From NCBI GenBank assembly GCA_040224245.1, contig JBEGIR010000099.1, positions 1 to 64,000 on the forward strand: a stretch of DNA of 64,000 nt, given 5' to 3'. The notes beneath the pieces were generated by a model. It saw only the letters and a list, made by a program, of their open reading frames with translations. It had not been told where the DNA came from and did no database searches. This document shows, in pieces, positions 8,538 through 17,693 of the stretch. The DNA comes from Puniceicoccaceae bacterium (GTDB lineage: Bacteria; Verrucomicrobiota; Verrucomicrobiia; Opitutales; JAFGAQ01). Position 1 is the stretch's first letter, and every line of letters begins with the position of its first letter. Position numbers and translations under genes: made by a program.

Positions 8538-9534
8538 TCCACACCTCCTTCAGATCCAGAACGCGCAAGTCCGTCGACTCCTTTGCCCATTCCCGCAAGG
8601 AGTCTGCCGGACCATGCGTCACCCACACTTCTGATGCGCCCGTTGCATGGATGCTCTGACGCAATTCATCCCAATCACAGTGATCCGAAACCACCAGTGG
8701 CAAATCCACTCGCCGGGAACGCGCATGCTTGCGAACTGCATTCCAGCCCGATGCACTGCAATACAGCATGCGTCCATCCGGGTTTGCCTGCAATGGCAGT
8801 TGCACATGGGGTGGGTTCAACAACAGGGCAGCACGCTCCCTATTTTCCATCTGCCGAAACTCTGCGAGCGGGCGCACTTCCCCCAAATCAACGCCAAAAT
8901 TTTCATAGACTTCGTTGATCGCCAGTATCGAGCTGTGGGCATAGAGCGGATGTTGCCATCCTGCTGCTCGCAACATTGCGATCAATCGCTGTGCTTTGCC
9001 AAGGGAATACACTTCGAGCAGATGTGCACGGTCCGCAAACTGAAGCATGGATTGAAGCAAACGCTCCAGTTCCCACTCCGGATTCGGGAATCGAAACAGT
9101 GGGTAGGCAAATGTCGCTTCGGTCAAAAAAACGTCACAGGGCACTGGTTCATAGTCTGCGCAGGTTGGATCTCCACCTCCTCGCTTATAATCACCGGAAA
9201 CCGCAAGCCGACTCCCCCGATAGTTCAATTGCACCTGCGCACTGCCCATCACATGTCCTGCCGGATAAAAAGTAATCTCCACCTCTCCGAGCGTCAGACT
9301 CTCGTGCAAGCGCAGCTCCACCGCACGCTCACAATACTTCGCACCATAGCGCGCCCGCATCAGGGCATGGGTTTCCGGGGTCGCAACTACAGTTGTGTGC
9401 CCTGCCCGAGCATGGTCCGCGTGTCCGTGCGTCACTACCGCCGTCGAAACCACCCGAGCGGGATCCACATAAAATCCTCCAGGCTGGACCTTCAGTCCGC
9501 TGCGGTCCAGGCATGTCCACATTCTCGGGTGCAT
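8530..9534 (-). CDS. Ligase-associated MBL-fold DNA exonuclease
   Basis: A 334-residue metallo-beta-lactamase/beta-CASP nuclease of the type annotated as ligase-associated DNA damage response exonuclease. Metal-binding and fold motifs are HGHADH (36-41), AGHVMGSAQV (92-101), SGDYKRG (113-119), TEATF (138-142), SDHCDWDEL and VTHG near the C-terminus. In other bacteria this enzyme sits in an operon with an ATP-dependent ligase, a DEXH helicase and a PdeM-type phosphoesterase. Here its stop codon overlaps the start of the catalytically empty ligase relative, so the two are translationally coupled; helicase and phosphoesterase genes are not in the window. The next gene upstream, isocitrate dehydrogenase, ends in a strong terminator, so this gene begins a new transcript. 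Confidence 0.9.
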   Translation of the reverse strand: MHPRMWTCLDRSGLKVQPGGFYVDPARVVSTAVVTHGHADHARAGHTTVVATPETHALMRARYGAKYCERAVELRLHESLTLGEVEITFYPAGHVMGSAQVQLNYRGSRLAVSGDYKRGGGDPTCADYEPVPCDVFLTEATFAYPLFRFPNPEWELERLLQSMLQFADRAHLLEVYSLGKAQRLIAMLRAAGWQHPLYAHSSILAINEVYENFGVDLGEVRPLAEFRQMENRERAALLLNPPHVQLPLQANPDGRMLYCSASGWNAVRKHARSRRVDLPLVVSDHCDWDELRQSIHATGASEVWVTHGPADSLREWAKESTDLRVLDLKEVWNA

Positions 9535-9568
9535 GCCAATCCATCATGTCGCCTCTGCTTGTCTGAGC

Positions 9569-9604
9569 AAAAAAAAACGGAAACGCCATTCGACGTTTCC
9601 GTTT
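9569..9604 (-). terminator. Rho-independent terminator of isocitrate dehydrogenase
   Basis: An 11-bp perfect stem (AAACGGAAACG and complement, 9575-9585 and 9594-9604) with an 8-nt loop, followed on the minus strand by an unbroken run of T. It lies 27 bp past the stop codon and separates this gene from the exonuclease gene. Confidence 0.88.
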
Positions 9605-9630
9605 CGAAAAAATGGGAAGTGTTTGAGCAC

Positions 9631-10857
9631 TCAGCTGGCACGCTTGCGCTGCAGCCCGGAATCCAGGGCGTCGAGAAAAGCTTCCGTTGTCACCCAGTGC
9701 GCATCCGTCATCGCTTTGCCATGAATGCAGAGCGCAAGATCCTTGGTCATGGTTCCCGACTCCACAGTCTCAATGCAAACCGCTTCGAGATCGTGGCAAA
9801 ACTTCACGAGATCCGCATTGTCATCAAGCTTTCCACGAAATTCCAGTCCTCGCGTCCATGCGAAAATCGACGCAATGGGATTGGTCGAGGTTTTCTTGCC
9901 CTGCTGGTGCTGACGGAAATGGCGGGTCACCGTACCATGCGCTGCCTCCGCTTCCATTGTTTTTCCATCCGGGGTCACAAGAGTCGACGTCATCAGTCCC
10001 AATGAACCAAATCCCTGCGCAACTGTGTCCGACTGGACGTCACCGTCGTAGTTCTTACAGGCCCAGACAAATCCGCCTTCCCACTTCAAGGCTGCAGCAA
10101 CCATGTCGTCAATCAGGCGATGCTCGTATACCAGGCCCTCAGCGTCCATCTGCGACTTGAATTCGGTTTCGTAGACTTCCTGAAAGATGTCCTTGAAACG
10201 GCCATCATAGCGCTTGAGAATCGTATTCTTGGTGGACATGTAGAGTGGCCACTTCTTGATCAACGCCTGATTGAAACAAGCGCGTGCGAATCCGCGAATC
10301 GATTCATCCGTATTGTACATGCACAGGGCGATTCCATCCCCTTCGAACTGGTAGACCTCGTGTTCGATCACACTGCCGTCCTCGCCCTCAAATTTCACGG
10401 TCAGCTTTCCTTTTCCCTTGGTCAGAAAATCGGTCGCGCGATACTGGTCGCCGAATGCGTGACGCCCGATGCAGATGGGCTGATTCCAGGTTGTCACCAG
10501 GCGCGGAACATTCTTCATGATGATGGGCTCACGAAACACCGTGCCTCCCAGAATATTACGGATGGTTCCATTGGGCGAGCGCCACATCTGCTTGAGTCCA
10601 AATTCTTCGACCCGCGCTTCATCGGGCGTGATCGTTGCACACTTGATGCCAACGCCGTGCTGCTGGATCGCTTTTGCAGCGTCCACAGTGATCTGGTCAT
10701 CCGTCGCATCGCGGGATTCCATGCCCAGGTCATAATACTTGATGTCAAGGTCGAGGTAGGGAAGGATCAATTTTTCCTTGATGAACTTCCAGATGATGCG
10801 GGTCATTTCATCCCCGTCCAATTCTACCACCGGATTGGTTACTTTGATTTTAGCCAT
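9631..10857 (-). CDS. icd: NADP-dependent isocitrate dehydrogenase
   Basis: A 408-residue enzyme that oxidatively decarboxylates isocitrate to 2-oxoglutarate in the TCA cycle. It belongs to the dimeric, eukaryote-like type II group: [18 protein letters not shown] at the N-terminus, [19 protein letters not shown] at the substrate site, [35 protein letters not shown] with the catalytic aspartates, and [10 protein letters not shown] for NADP binding. The start is set at MAKIKV. The open frame runs 33 codons further upstream, but that extension (arginine- and serine-rich) does not belong to the family. No Shine-Dalgarno motif precedes the ATG. It is monocistronic, with its own terminator at 9569-9604. 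Confidence 0.96.
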   Translation of the reverse strand: MAKIKVTNPVVELDGDEMTRIIWKFIKEKLILPYLDLDIKYYDLGMESRDATDDQITVDAAKAIQQHGVGIKCATITPDEARVEEFGLKQMWRSPNGTIRNILGGTVFREPIIMKNVPRLVTTWNQPICIGRHAFGDQYRATDFLTKGKGKLTVKFEGEDGSVIEHEVYQFEGDGIALCMYNTDESIRGFARACFNQALIKKWPLYMSTKNTILKRYDGRFKDIFQEVYETEFKSQMDAEGLVYEHRLIDDMVAAALKWEGGFVWACKNYDGDVQSDTVAQGFGSLGLMTSTLVTPDGKTMEAEAAHGTVTRHFRQHQQGKKTSTNPIASIFAWTRGLEFRGKLDDNADLVKFCHDLEAVCIETVESGTMTKDLALCIHGKAMTDAHWVTTEAFLDALDSGLQRKRAS

Positions 10858-11100
10858 GATTTGAAGAATAGTGAAGCTACGTTGAGCGAATAAAGAGGGC
10901 TTCCTTTGACCACGACCACTACGCGGACAAACGCTCCGGTATCTAGACAAATCCAAGGCTTCGCATCAATCAAGCATCATCGAGCCAACAAAAACAGAAG
11001 CACGGTTTATATGCAAAAGCAGTGGGATAAGTGCCTCATTCCTTCTCCGCAGTATGGATCCGGACTTGCCGAAACCCGTCAAAATCTTCAGTTTTGGCTC

Positions 11101-11700
11101 ATGTCGACCGAACGTTTTCAACGCGCCATTGAGGCCTTTGACGCCCTCAACGCAGCGGACCCGAATGAGGTCACCGAACCCAACGGAAATTCGTTGCCTC
11201 GGGAATTGCACGACGCCCGTGCAATGAGCCGCTGGATCGATACGCTCTATCCCGATGCCCCTGAGGAGGTTCGACTTGCTGCCCGCTGTCAACACCTTTG
11301 CCGCTGGGAAATTCCCCGCAACACCTATCCGGAGGGACGTGCGGGGTATCTGAAATGGCGCAACGATCTGAAACAATTCCACGCAGATCGCAGCGAGCAG
11401 GTACTGCGTGAACTCGGATACGAAGAAGCCTTGATCCTTGAGGTGCGCAAGATGAACCTCAAATCCGACTTGTCCCACAATGCCAACGTGCAAGCCATCG
11501 AAGACGCACTCTGCCTCGTCTTTCTCGAAACCCAGCTCGAACACTACCTCGACCAATGGACCGATGTCGACAAGGTCATCCGCATCCTCCGGAAAACATG
11601 GGGCAAGATGAGTGAGATCGCCAGACGTGCCGCCCTCGAACTTCCGTTGTCGGATCGTGCACGCTCGCTCATCCAGCAGGCTCTTTCGGATCAGGATTAA
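11101..11700 (+). CDS. DUF4202 family protein
   Basis: A 199-residue soluble protein of the uncharacterised DUF4202 family. Recognisable segments are [17 protein letters not shown] at the N-terminus, [57 protein letters not shown], and [20 protein letters not shown] near the end. The conserved His/Arg/Asp residues (QHLCRW, RxDLKx[12 protein letters not shown]) suggest an HD-like helical fold, but no reaction is known. The start is placed at MSTERF because upstream in-frame codons (Thr-rich) do not resemble the family. The gene is divergent from isocitrate dehydrogenase and 96 bp upstream of the CoA-binding gene. Confidence 0.88.
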   Translation: MSTERFQRAIEAFDALNAADPNEVTEPNGNSLPRELHDARAMSRWIDTLYPDAPEEVRLAARCQHLCRWEIPRNTYPEGRAGYLKWRNDLKQFHADRSEQVLRELGYEEALILEVRKMNLKSDLSHNANVQAIEDALCLVFLETQLEHYLDQWTDVDKVIRILRKTWGKMSEIARRAALELPLSDRARSLIQQALSDQD

Positions 11701-11796
11701 TCCCCGACTTCAGACAACGCCGGGAAATCGATCACTGCCAAACGTGTTCCAACGCTTTGCATTTGCGCTTTATCAGCAGTCGCCTAGCTTATTTGC

Positions 11797-12183
11797 ATGA
11801 CCACAAACCGCTCAACGGAAACCGTCGCCATCATCGGAGCCAGCGACAAGGAGGGCCGCTACGCCAAACGCGCCCAGGAGCTGCTCATCGAAAAGGGTCA
11901 TCACGTGATTCCAATCAATCCCGTGAAAACCAGCGTGGGTGGGATTGACGCCTACGCCAGCCTTTCCGATGTTCCCGCCGACCGGCATATCGATACCGTC
12001 ACCCTTTATGTGCGTCCCGAAATCCTCGAACGCCACCTTCCGTCAATCCTTGATCGGGCAGTGAAACGCGTGATTTTTAACCCCGGCACCGAATCCGAAT
12101 TGCAACAGGCCGAGCTTGAGCAGGCGGGCATCCACTGCGAACAGGCCTGCACCCTCGTGCTGTTGCGCACGGGGCAGTTCTAG
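11797..12183 (+). CDS. CoA-binding domain protein (YccU-like)
   Basis: A 128-residue single-domain Rossmann protein. ETVAIIGASDKEGRYAKRA (8-26) is the glycine-rich nucleotide loop. HHVIPINPVKTSVGGIDAYASLSDVP, DTVTLYVRP and RVIFNPGTES are conserved parts of the small CoA_binding_2 family, related to the CoA-binding domain of succinyl-CoA synthetase. Biological role is unknown. Its neighbours give no clear context; it may be read together with the DUF4202 gene. Confidence 0.88.
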   Translation: MTTNRSTETVAIIGASDKEGRYAKRAQELLIEKGHHVIPINPVKTSVGGIDAYASLSDVPADRHIDTVTLYVRPEILERHLPSILDRAVKRVIFNPGTESELQQAELEQAGIHCEQACTLVLLRTGQF

Positions 12184-12258
12184 CCCATTTCATTCAAAAT
12201 CCCGAATATCTGGTTCGCTCCGGTTGCAATCTGAACCTAGCCATCAACACTGCCATCC

Positions 12259-12678
12259 ATGAACACATCCACCCGTCGCCAGTTCCTGTCCACCAGCGCT
12301 GCCTTGGGCGCATCCACGCTGTTAACACTGCCAGCCCACGCAGAAGGTGCATCCGCTCCTCTGGCACTTCCGAAGCTTGTCCACATGGTCTACTTCTGGC
12401 TCAAGCGTCCGGATTCGGTTGAAGATCGTGAGCAACTGATCCGTGGTATTCGCACGCTGGCCACTATCGAAACGGTAAGAGGACTGCACGTCGGCGTACC
12501 TGCCTCTACCGAGAAGCGCGAGGTCGTGGACAATAGTTTCCAAGTCTCGGAAATGCTGTTTTTTGACGATGTCGAAGGACAGAATACCTATCAGGACCAC
12601 CCGATTCACCAAGCCTTTGTCGAACAGAATTCACACCTTTGGAGCAAGGTCATCGTTTACGATTCAATCGCTCCCTGA
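12259..12678 (+). CDS. Exported Dabb (stress-responsive A/B barrel) protein
   Basis: A 139-residue protein with a Tat-type signal ([16 protein letters not shown], cleavage near AHA-EG) followed by a Dabb ferredoxin-like barrel: [23 protein letters not shown] and the [20 protein letters not shown] segment. Dabb domains form dimeric barrels and occur in stress proteins and small enzymes; the substrate is unknown. The Tat signal implies folding in the cytoplasm before export. It converges on the zf-HC2 gene on the other strand. Confidence 0.88.
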   Translation: MNTSTRRQFLSTSAALGASTLLTLPAHAEGASAPLALPKLVHMVYFWLKRPDSVEDREQLIRGIRTLATIETVRGLHVGVPASTEKREVVDNSFQVSEMLFFDDVEGQNTYQDHPIHQAFVEQNSHLWSKVIVYDSIAP

Positions 12679-12717
12679 GTGACACTCCACGCAGCGACCA
12701 ACACGGTATCACAGCGT

Positions 12718-12942
12718 TCACCTGTCACGGCGCCGCAGTACTCTGGCTTGCTGCATCTCCCGTTTTTTCTGCTCAAACTTGTCCTTCTTGCACGAGCAGT
12801 ACAGGCAGAGATTGCCATGATATCGCAGGGAAATCGCCTCCCATGGATTAAGATTGCGGCGTATTCCGGTCTCCGCGAGTTCCAGCGCACGGGTGCACTG
12901 TGGTAACAGCTTTCCAAGAAAATTCAGGGATGGATCGATCAT
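12718..12942 (-). CDS. Orphan zf-HC2 (anti-sigma-type zinc finger) small protein
   Basis: A 74-residue protein with Cys16 and a perfect H-x3-C-x2-C motif (His42, Cys46, Cys49; segment ISLRYHGNLCLYC). This is the zf-HC2 arrangement of cytoplasmic anti-sigma domains; Verrucomicrobial versions share the ELAETGIRRNL...WEAISLR pattern. It has no transmembrane segment, so it would be a soluble zinc-binding anti-sigma-like protein. No sigma-factor gene lies next to it, upstream or downstream, which is unusual. The C-terminus is very basic (RVLRRRDR). Confidence 0.6.
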   Translation of the reverse strand: MIDPSLNFLGKLLPQCTRALELAETGIRRNLNPWEAISLRYHGNLCLYCSCKKDKFEQKKREMQQARVLRRRDR

Positions 12943-13217
12943 GGCATGTTCACGGGTTCGCCGCGAACCTTGGAAGAATTCTCGCCGAATTCAAGCTGCA
13001 ACAGGCGTTTTTCACTACGAATGCACGAAGAGCAGATCACTGAGATTGACTCTGGAAAAACCTCCTCAGCCACCGCTTCTGAGGAAAATCCCAAACATCA
13101 GTTGCCCCGCGTACCGGGTCATTTAGGCCTCGTCATTTTCTCGAATTCCTGCTGGGTTTTGATTCCCACAATGCCTCACTTTTCCAGGTAATCGCCAACC
13201 CACTTTTACGCACTGCC

Positions 13218-13910
13218 ATGTCACAACACAACACTCCATCAAACCGCGGCGTGATCTATGTTTTCTGGGGAGATCAGGCCAAAAAGGAACTCACCCGCAG
13301 CCTTGAATCCCTGAAACGACTCCACCCTGAGCTCCCCTACAAGTGCCTGGAACTGCCCGAACAGTCCACCTTGCTCGACAAGGCTCGCGCCATGACACAA
13401 ACTCCATTTGAATCCACTCTCTTCCTCGATACGGACACCGTGGTGCTTGACCGGCTCGATTTTGGCTTCGAAAAAGCCGAACAGTTCGGACTTGCCTGCT
13501 GCATCAATGAGTGTCCCTGGGCACGTCGGTATGCCGACATTGGTGGGGATCAGATCGAATACAATACAGGTGTTCTCTTCTTTACCCGCCAGGCACTGCC
13601 CGTATTGGAGCGCTGGAGTTCCTGCTCTGCCAGCATCGATTCATCCATCGTGTTCTACCGGGACAACCAGAAGTGCATCATGCCCAAAAATGATCAGGCC
13701 GGGTTCTCGCAGGCAATGACGGACACCGGATTCAATCCATTTGTGCTACCGCTCAACTGGAATTTCCGTCCCTCCTGGCATCGTTCGATGTTTGGCCCCA
13801 TCAAGGTTTGGCATGACCGTCGCGAGGTTCCGCTTGAAATGCAGTTCTGGAACGAGGATCAGAGCCATCCCGCCTCCATCATCAAATACGTGGAACTCAA
13901 CAAATCCTAA
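13218..13910 (+). CDS. Glycosyltransferase, GT-A fold, GT8-like
   Basis: A 230-residue cytoplasmic protein with a nucleotide-sugar transferase fold. GVIYVFWGDQAKKELTRSL opens the Rossmann-like domain. STLFLDTDTVVLDRLD contains the DxD motif that binds the metal and sugar nucleotide. EYNTGVLFFTR and the GPIKVWHDRREVP segment near the end resemble GT8 and related families. Donor and acceptor are unknown. It is the first of a glycosyltransferase group (34 bp before the next gene) that ends at flagellin, so flagellin or surface glycan modification is the most likely role. Confidence 0.75.
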   Translation: MSQHNTPSNRGVIYVFWGDQAKKELTRSLESLKRLHPELPYKCLELPEQSTLLDKARAMTQTPFESTLFLDTDTVVLDRLDFGFEKAEQFGLACCINECPWARRYADIGGDQIEYNTGVLFFTRQALPVLERWSSCSASIDSSIVFYRDNQKCIMPKNDQAGFSQAMTDTGFNPFVLPLNWNFRPSWHRSMFGPIKVWHDRREVPLEMQFWNEDQSHPASIIKYVELNKS

Positions 13911-13943
13911 CCCTCATCCACCCGGACACCTGATCGCACAGCC

Positions 13944-15389
13944 ATGAACATCCTTTTTTTCACCCACGCTGAACCCAAGTTTCTGCCCCCCCTCATTCTC
14001 GACGCAGATGCCTGTCTCTGTGGTCCCCACTACAATCCCCTGCGCCAGCAGGGGCGCTGGAAATACCTGAATACCCCACGTGGCACTTTTGACGCAAGTG
14101 CGCTCATTTCCAAACTTGGACCTTCGCAACAGCCCGATCTGATTCTGGTGCACGCCGACGCCACACGGGCATGCCTGCCCCAAAATCTTCCCCCACAGGT
14201 TCGCAAGGTTTTACTGGTGGGAGGGGCCACCCACATTCTCAAAAACCCACTGCAATCCATGATCTCCTATGCGTTGGAGCAGGAGTTCGAAACCGTCGTG
14301 GTCTGGAATCGGCACAATGCCCATTTTTTCAGGCAGTTTGGAATTCCAAATGTATTCTGGATGCCAGGATTGATCTTTCAGATTCCCAAAGTACAGGCAG
14401 CTCGGGAACGTCGTAACCAACTCTGTTTTTTTGGTCAACTCGGAGACTATCATCCACGCAGAAATCGCATCATCAAGGAACTGCAGCGCCACAAAATCCC
14501 CATCGTTGGAGGAAAACTCCCCCGAACCCAATCCCTCGAATTGGCAGCACGCAGTCTGGTTTCCCTGAATATTTCTCTCAATGGTGAACTCAACCTGCGC
14601 GTCTTCGAAAGCACCGCAATGGGAGCCTTACTGCTGACCGATCGTTTGACACCACACACGGGCTTTGACCTTCTCTACCAAGACGGAGTTTCGTACCTCG
14701 GATACGATGATGTCGAGGATCTGCTGCAGACCATTCATGAACTTTCGAGAAACCCCGACGGCGCCAGACAGATTGCTGCAAACGGAAATGCCATCACCAC
14801 AGAACACTTCTCCTTTGAGGCCCGCCGAAAAGCATTCTTCGCCCTGCTCGAGAACCACGAAGCACCGTCCATCTTTCGCCTGGAGGATGAACCGCGCTGC
14901 CAGCTCCCGCCTGCCGAATCGGAGTATCGCGATTCTCTGGTGTTTCGACTCCAGCTCTATGAACTGCTTCAGGAGCTGCACCGCACCGAGGAGTCTGTCC
15001 GGGTACACCTTTCCCAGAGTGTCCACCCCCTCATCCTGTCCGATGCAGGAGATTTGAAGCGGTTATCGCAGCACCTCTTCATCGATCCGGCCTCCTTCGA
15101 GGATCACTGGAAATCTGCCATGCAGGAACTCCAAGTCATCAACCTGCATACTGCAGAGCCTGCTGCACTCAGCACAACCCGCTCCGACGTTCTGATCACA
15201 AGCATCGAAGACCTGCATCTTCCCGCTGTGCGGCAGGCTATCGAAGATCGAAATCAGCGATTTCTCGTCATTTCCGACTGGTTCACCGATCCCGATGCAC
15301 GCGTCGAGCGAGCACTGGTCGAACGGGCATATATTCCCCACAAGGAGAGGGTATTTGGACTTTTCGAAGCGGCCTCACCCGATCAATAA
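13944..15389 (+). CDS. Glycosyltransferase, GT-B fold, CgeB-like
   Basis: A 481-residue protein. The first about 310 residues look like a GT-B glycosyltransferase: NILFFTHAEPKFLP at the start, a middle FFGQLGDYHPRRNRII strand, and the donor-site segment LNLRVFESTAMGALLLTDR followed by SYLGYDDVEDLLQTI, typical of CgeB-like and group 1 enzymes. The last about 170 residues form an additional helical region with no known match. Context (GT8-like enzyme before, O-GlcNAc-transferase-like enzyme after, then flagellin) suggests protein glycosylation. Its last 7 bp overlap the end of the convergent zinc-ribbon gene. Confidence 0.78.
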   Translation: MNILFFTHAEPKFLPPLILDADACLCGPHYNPLRQQGRWKYLNTPRGTFDASALISKLGPSQQPDLILVHADATRACLPQNLPPQVRKVLLVGGATHILKNPLQSMISYALEQEFETVVVWNRHNAHFFRQFGIPNVFWMPGLIFQIPKVQAARERRNQLCFFGQLGDYHPRRNRIIKELQRHKIPIVGGKLPRTQSLELAARSLVSLNISLNGELNLRVFESTAMGALLLTDRLTPHTGFDLLYQDGVSYLGYDDVEDLLQTIHELSRNPDGARQIAANGNAITTEHFSFEARRKAFFALLENHEAPSIFRLEDEPRCQLPPAESEYRDSLVFRLQLYELLQELHRTEESVRVHLSQSVHPLILSDAGDLKRLSQHLFIDPASFEDHWKSAMQELQVINLHTAEPAALSTTRSDVLITSIEDLHLPAVRQAIEDRNQRFLVISDWFTDPDARVERALVERAYIPHKERVFGLFEAASPDQ

Positions 15390-15622
15390 ACGCGAGGTTG
15401 CACACCTCCGATGCGATTCATGAGACACGGGGAGCGGAAAAAACGATCTGGTAATCCACCCTCCCCGATTTTCACTTTCAAGGTCAGTCCACAGCGAGGG
15501 CATCTTCCTTCAAAATGCGTGTTTGCTTTGTTGGGATACAGACGTCCATAGGTATTGCAGCCCAGGAAGTGTATTCCCAGGAACTTCTTGGTTCCAGTGT
15601 TGCAACCCTGCTGCCCGTTCAT
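15383..15622 (-). CDS. Small zinc-ribbon protein
   Basis: A 79-residue protein read leftward between two glycosyltransferase genes. The core KKFLGIHFLGCNTYGRLYPN, then CPRC at 41-44, LTLKVKIGEGG and FFRSPC, carries four plausible metal-binding cysteines (22, 41, 44, 66). Similar short ribbons (IHFxCC..YGRIY...GRCPxCG..VxVKIGEGG) occur in Planctomycetes and Verrucomicrobia with no known function. The start is put at MNGQQG; the frame stays open upstream but there it overlaps the next gene antisense. It is likely real because its composition is protein-like and its cysteines are conserved; it is easy to miss. Confidence 0.68.
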   Translation of the reverse strand: MNGQQGCNTGTKKFLGIHFLGCNTYGRLYPNKANTHFEGRCPRCGLTLKVKIGEGGLPDRFFRSPCLMNRIGGVQPRVY

Positions 15623-15691
15623 AAACCGTAAAATCGACACAAACGCCGTTTTCTTAACCCGCCTGGAACTGATTTCAACCTGCAGTGCCCC

Positions 15692-17488
15692 ATGAATCTT
15701 CCAAAGATTGAATCCACCTTTCGCAAAGGTGTCCAGCTCTTGCAGAAGGCCTGCTACGCTGAGGCCATTGAACAGTTTGAATCCGTGCTGCAGGTTCTTC
15801 CGTTCCAGCTGGATGCCAGTTATTTCAAGTGTATCGCGCTGCTGAACCTCAAGCGTCATCAAGAGGTCATCGACTGCCTGCAGCCCGCCCTGAACCGTGC
15901 ACCGGAGTCAACAGGTTCGCCACTTCAGGCAAACTGTCACAATGCGTTGGGCGGTGCTTTTCAGGCAATCTCCCGCTTTGATCTTGCCATTGCAGCATTC
16001 AAAAGGGCCTGCATGCTCGAGCCTGATTCGATCGACCGCCGCCTGAATCTGCTGCAATGCCGATTGAAGGCCGGACAGCACGACCAGGTCGAGGCAGAGT
16101 TGCGTTCGCTCGAATCCATCCACCCCGACCACGTGCGCGTCATCGCTGCAAGGGCCGAGCTCGCATTCCAGTCCTGGGATGTTCAAAGCTATGTTCAGCA
16201 CATCCAACGTGCAATCCGTAAGCAGCCAACTTCCATTGACCTCATCTGTCAGTATCTGATGGCCTTGAACTATCTTGAGGACAAAAACGGTGTGACCTGC
16301 GCTGCAGACGAGCATATCGCAATCGGTTCCGCCATGCAGGTGCTGCTTCCCAGTCCTTCTGCCCCCGCTGAGATCGTCGAGCGTTTATCCTCAGATCCGC
16401 CGCTTCGAATCGGATTCATCAGCCCGGATCTCAAGCGTCACTCCGTCAGCTATTTCCTACTGCCCCTGCTTCGAGGACTGAAGTCCCGCTGCGATGTTCA
16501 GACGTTCTGCTACGCCACTGCCATGGTTGAGGACGAGGTAACCCGGCAGATTCAAACCCAGACGTCGGATTTTCGCCAGCTGCAGTCAAGCGAGCAATTT
16601 GACCAGATCGAAAAGGATCAACTGCACATTCTCATCGATCTCGCAGGTCACACGCACAGCAGTCACTTTGAAGCACTTGTTCACAATCGCAAGCTGGTCC
16701 CTTACTACGCTCACTGGATGGGATACCCCAATACGACCGGGTTTGCCTGCTTTGATTTCCGCATCGTGGATTCGATCACCGATCCACCTGATTCCAGCGA
16801 ATCCTGCTCGGAACAACGCCTCTATCTCGATTCGTGCTTCCTCTGCTACGAACCTTCCGATGCGATTCCGGATGTCACACCATTGCCTGCTCTGCAAAAG
16901 CAATGGATTACCCTGGCCAGTCACAACAATCTGAACAAGGTCACTCCCACAATGCTCAACACCTGGGCCATGTTACTGGCACGGGAACCGCGATTCCGAC
17001 TGCGCATCAAGAGTCCAATGGTCACTGTGCCCAGGGTAGCATCGCGTCTACGCCTCGCTTTCGAAGAGCAGGGAATCACAAGCGAACGCATTGAACTCAT
17101 CCCGGCATTTCAAAATGAATTCGATCATCTCTCCTCTTTCGCAGATGTCGACTTCACGCTCGACTCCTTTCCCTACAACGGAACCACAACCACGTTTGAG
17201 TCGCTGCTCATGGGTTGCCCGGTCCTCACCCTATCGGGCAACAGTCACCGTTCCCGGGTCTCCACAAGCATTCTCACTCATCTCGGATTGAGCGACTGGA
17301 CGACGCAAACGCGCGAAGCCTACCTTGAGCGTGCCCTGAGCGCGGCAAATGAGCTGGACAAGCTGGCAGCCCTTCGCGCGTGCTTGAGGGATCGCTTGCT
17401 CAAATCGACACTTTGCGATGCCAACCGCTTTGCCCAGCATTTTCTCAACACGCTTCGAAATGCGGGAGTCGGCACGCCCGAAGCCTGA
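15692..17488 (+). CDS. TPR protein with O-GlcNAc transferase (GT41/SPINDLY) domain
   Basis: A 598-residue protein: TPR helices in residues 1 to about 190 (ACYAEAIEQFESVL; SRFDLAIAAFKRACMLEPDS), then a GT41 catalytic region. Diagnostic segments are LRIGFISPDLKRHSVSYF (238-255, with His250 where OGT has its active-site histidine), HILIDLAGHTHSSH, HWMGYPNTTGF, ITLASHNNLNKVTP, DVDFTLDSFPYNGTTTT and LTLSGNSHRSRVSTSIL. Bacterial homologues transfer a sugar to Ser/Thr of flagellin or other surface proteins. The flagellin gene begins 267 bp downstream on the same strand, making flagellin the most likely target. No signal peptide, so it acts in the cytoplasm. Confidence 0.9.
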   Translation: MNLPKIESTFRKGVQLLQKACYAEAIEQFESVLQVLPFQLDASYFKCIALLNLKRHQEVIDCLQPALNRAPESTGSPLQANCHNALGGAFQAISRFDLAIAAFKRACMLEPDSIDRRLNLLQCRLKAGQHDQVEAELRSLESIHPDHVRVIAARAELAFQSWDVQSYVQHIQRAIRKQPTSIDLICQYLMALNYLEDKNGVTCAADEHIAIGSAMQVLLPSPSAPAEIVERLSSDPPLRIGFISPDLKRHSVSYFLLPLLRGLKSRCDVQTFCYATAMVEDEVTRQIQTQTSDFRQLQSSEQFDQIEKDQLHILIDLAGHTHSSHFEALVHNRKLVPYYAHWMGYPNTTGFACFDFRIVDSITDPPDSSESCSEQRLYLDSCFLCYEPSDAIPDVTPLPALQKQWITLASHNNLNKVTPTMLNTWAMLLAREPRFRLRIKSPMVTVPRVASRLRLAFEEQGITSERIELIPAFQNEFDHLSSFADVDFTLDSFPYNGTTTTFESLLMGCPVLTLSGNSHRSRVSTSILTHLGLSDWTTQTREAYLERALSAANELDKLAALRACLRDRLLKSTLCDANRFAQHFLNTLRNAGVGTPEA

Positions 17489-17666
17489 GATCTACCCTCA
17501 CTCAAACGGGTTGTTTTCGGCTTTCTCCATTCCCAGGCATCACTGGTGCTCACCGTTTTGCATGCAACCATTCGGCCCGGTATCGACCAGATCCCAACAC
17601 GATTGTGAAAAATATTTAAAACCCTATCGACTCACCTGGATCTACACATTTTCGCAAAAAATCGGC

Positions 17667-17693
17667 TAAAGTAATTCTCCGGATATCCGTTGA
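17667..17693 (+). promoter_or_regulatory. Candidate sigma-28-type flagellin promoter
   Basis: TAAA (17667-17670), a 15-nt spacer, then TCCGTTGA (17686-17693), which agrees with the sigma-28 consensus TAAA-N15-GCCGATAA at all four -35 bases and five of eight -10 bases. It lies 63 bp upstream of the flagellin start. A small hairpin (CGTCAGC/GCTGGCG) and a good ribosome site (AGAAAGG, ending 7 bp before the ATG) follow in the leader. Confidence 0.5.

Noticed and set aside
10858-10956. N-terminal extension of isocitrate dehydrogenase
   Set aside because: The extra 33 codons have no match to the family, whose start is MAKIKV at 10857.
12946-13191. 81-codon plus-strand frame before the first glycosyltransferase
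   Set aside because: Sequence is low in protein character and has no family match.
15623-15862. Upstream extension of the zinc-ribbon frame
   Set aside because: It runs antisense through the TPR gene and looks unlike protein; the Met at 15622 is a better start.
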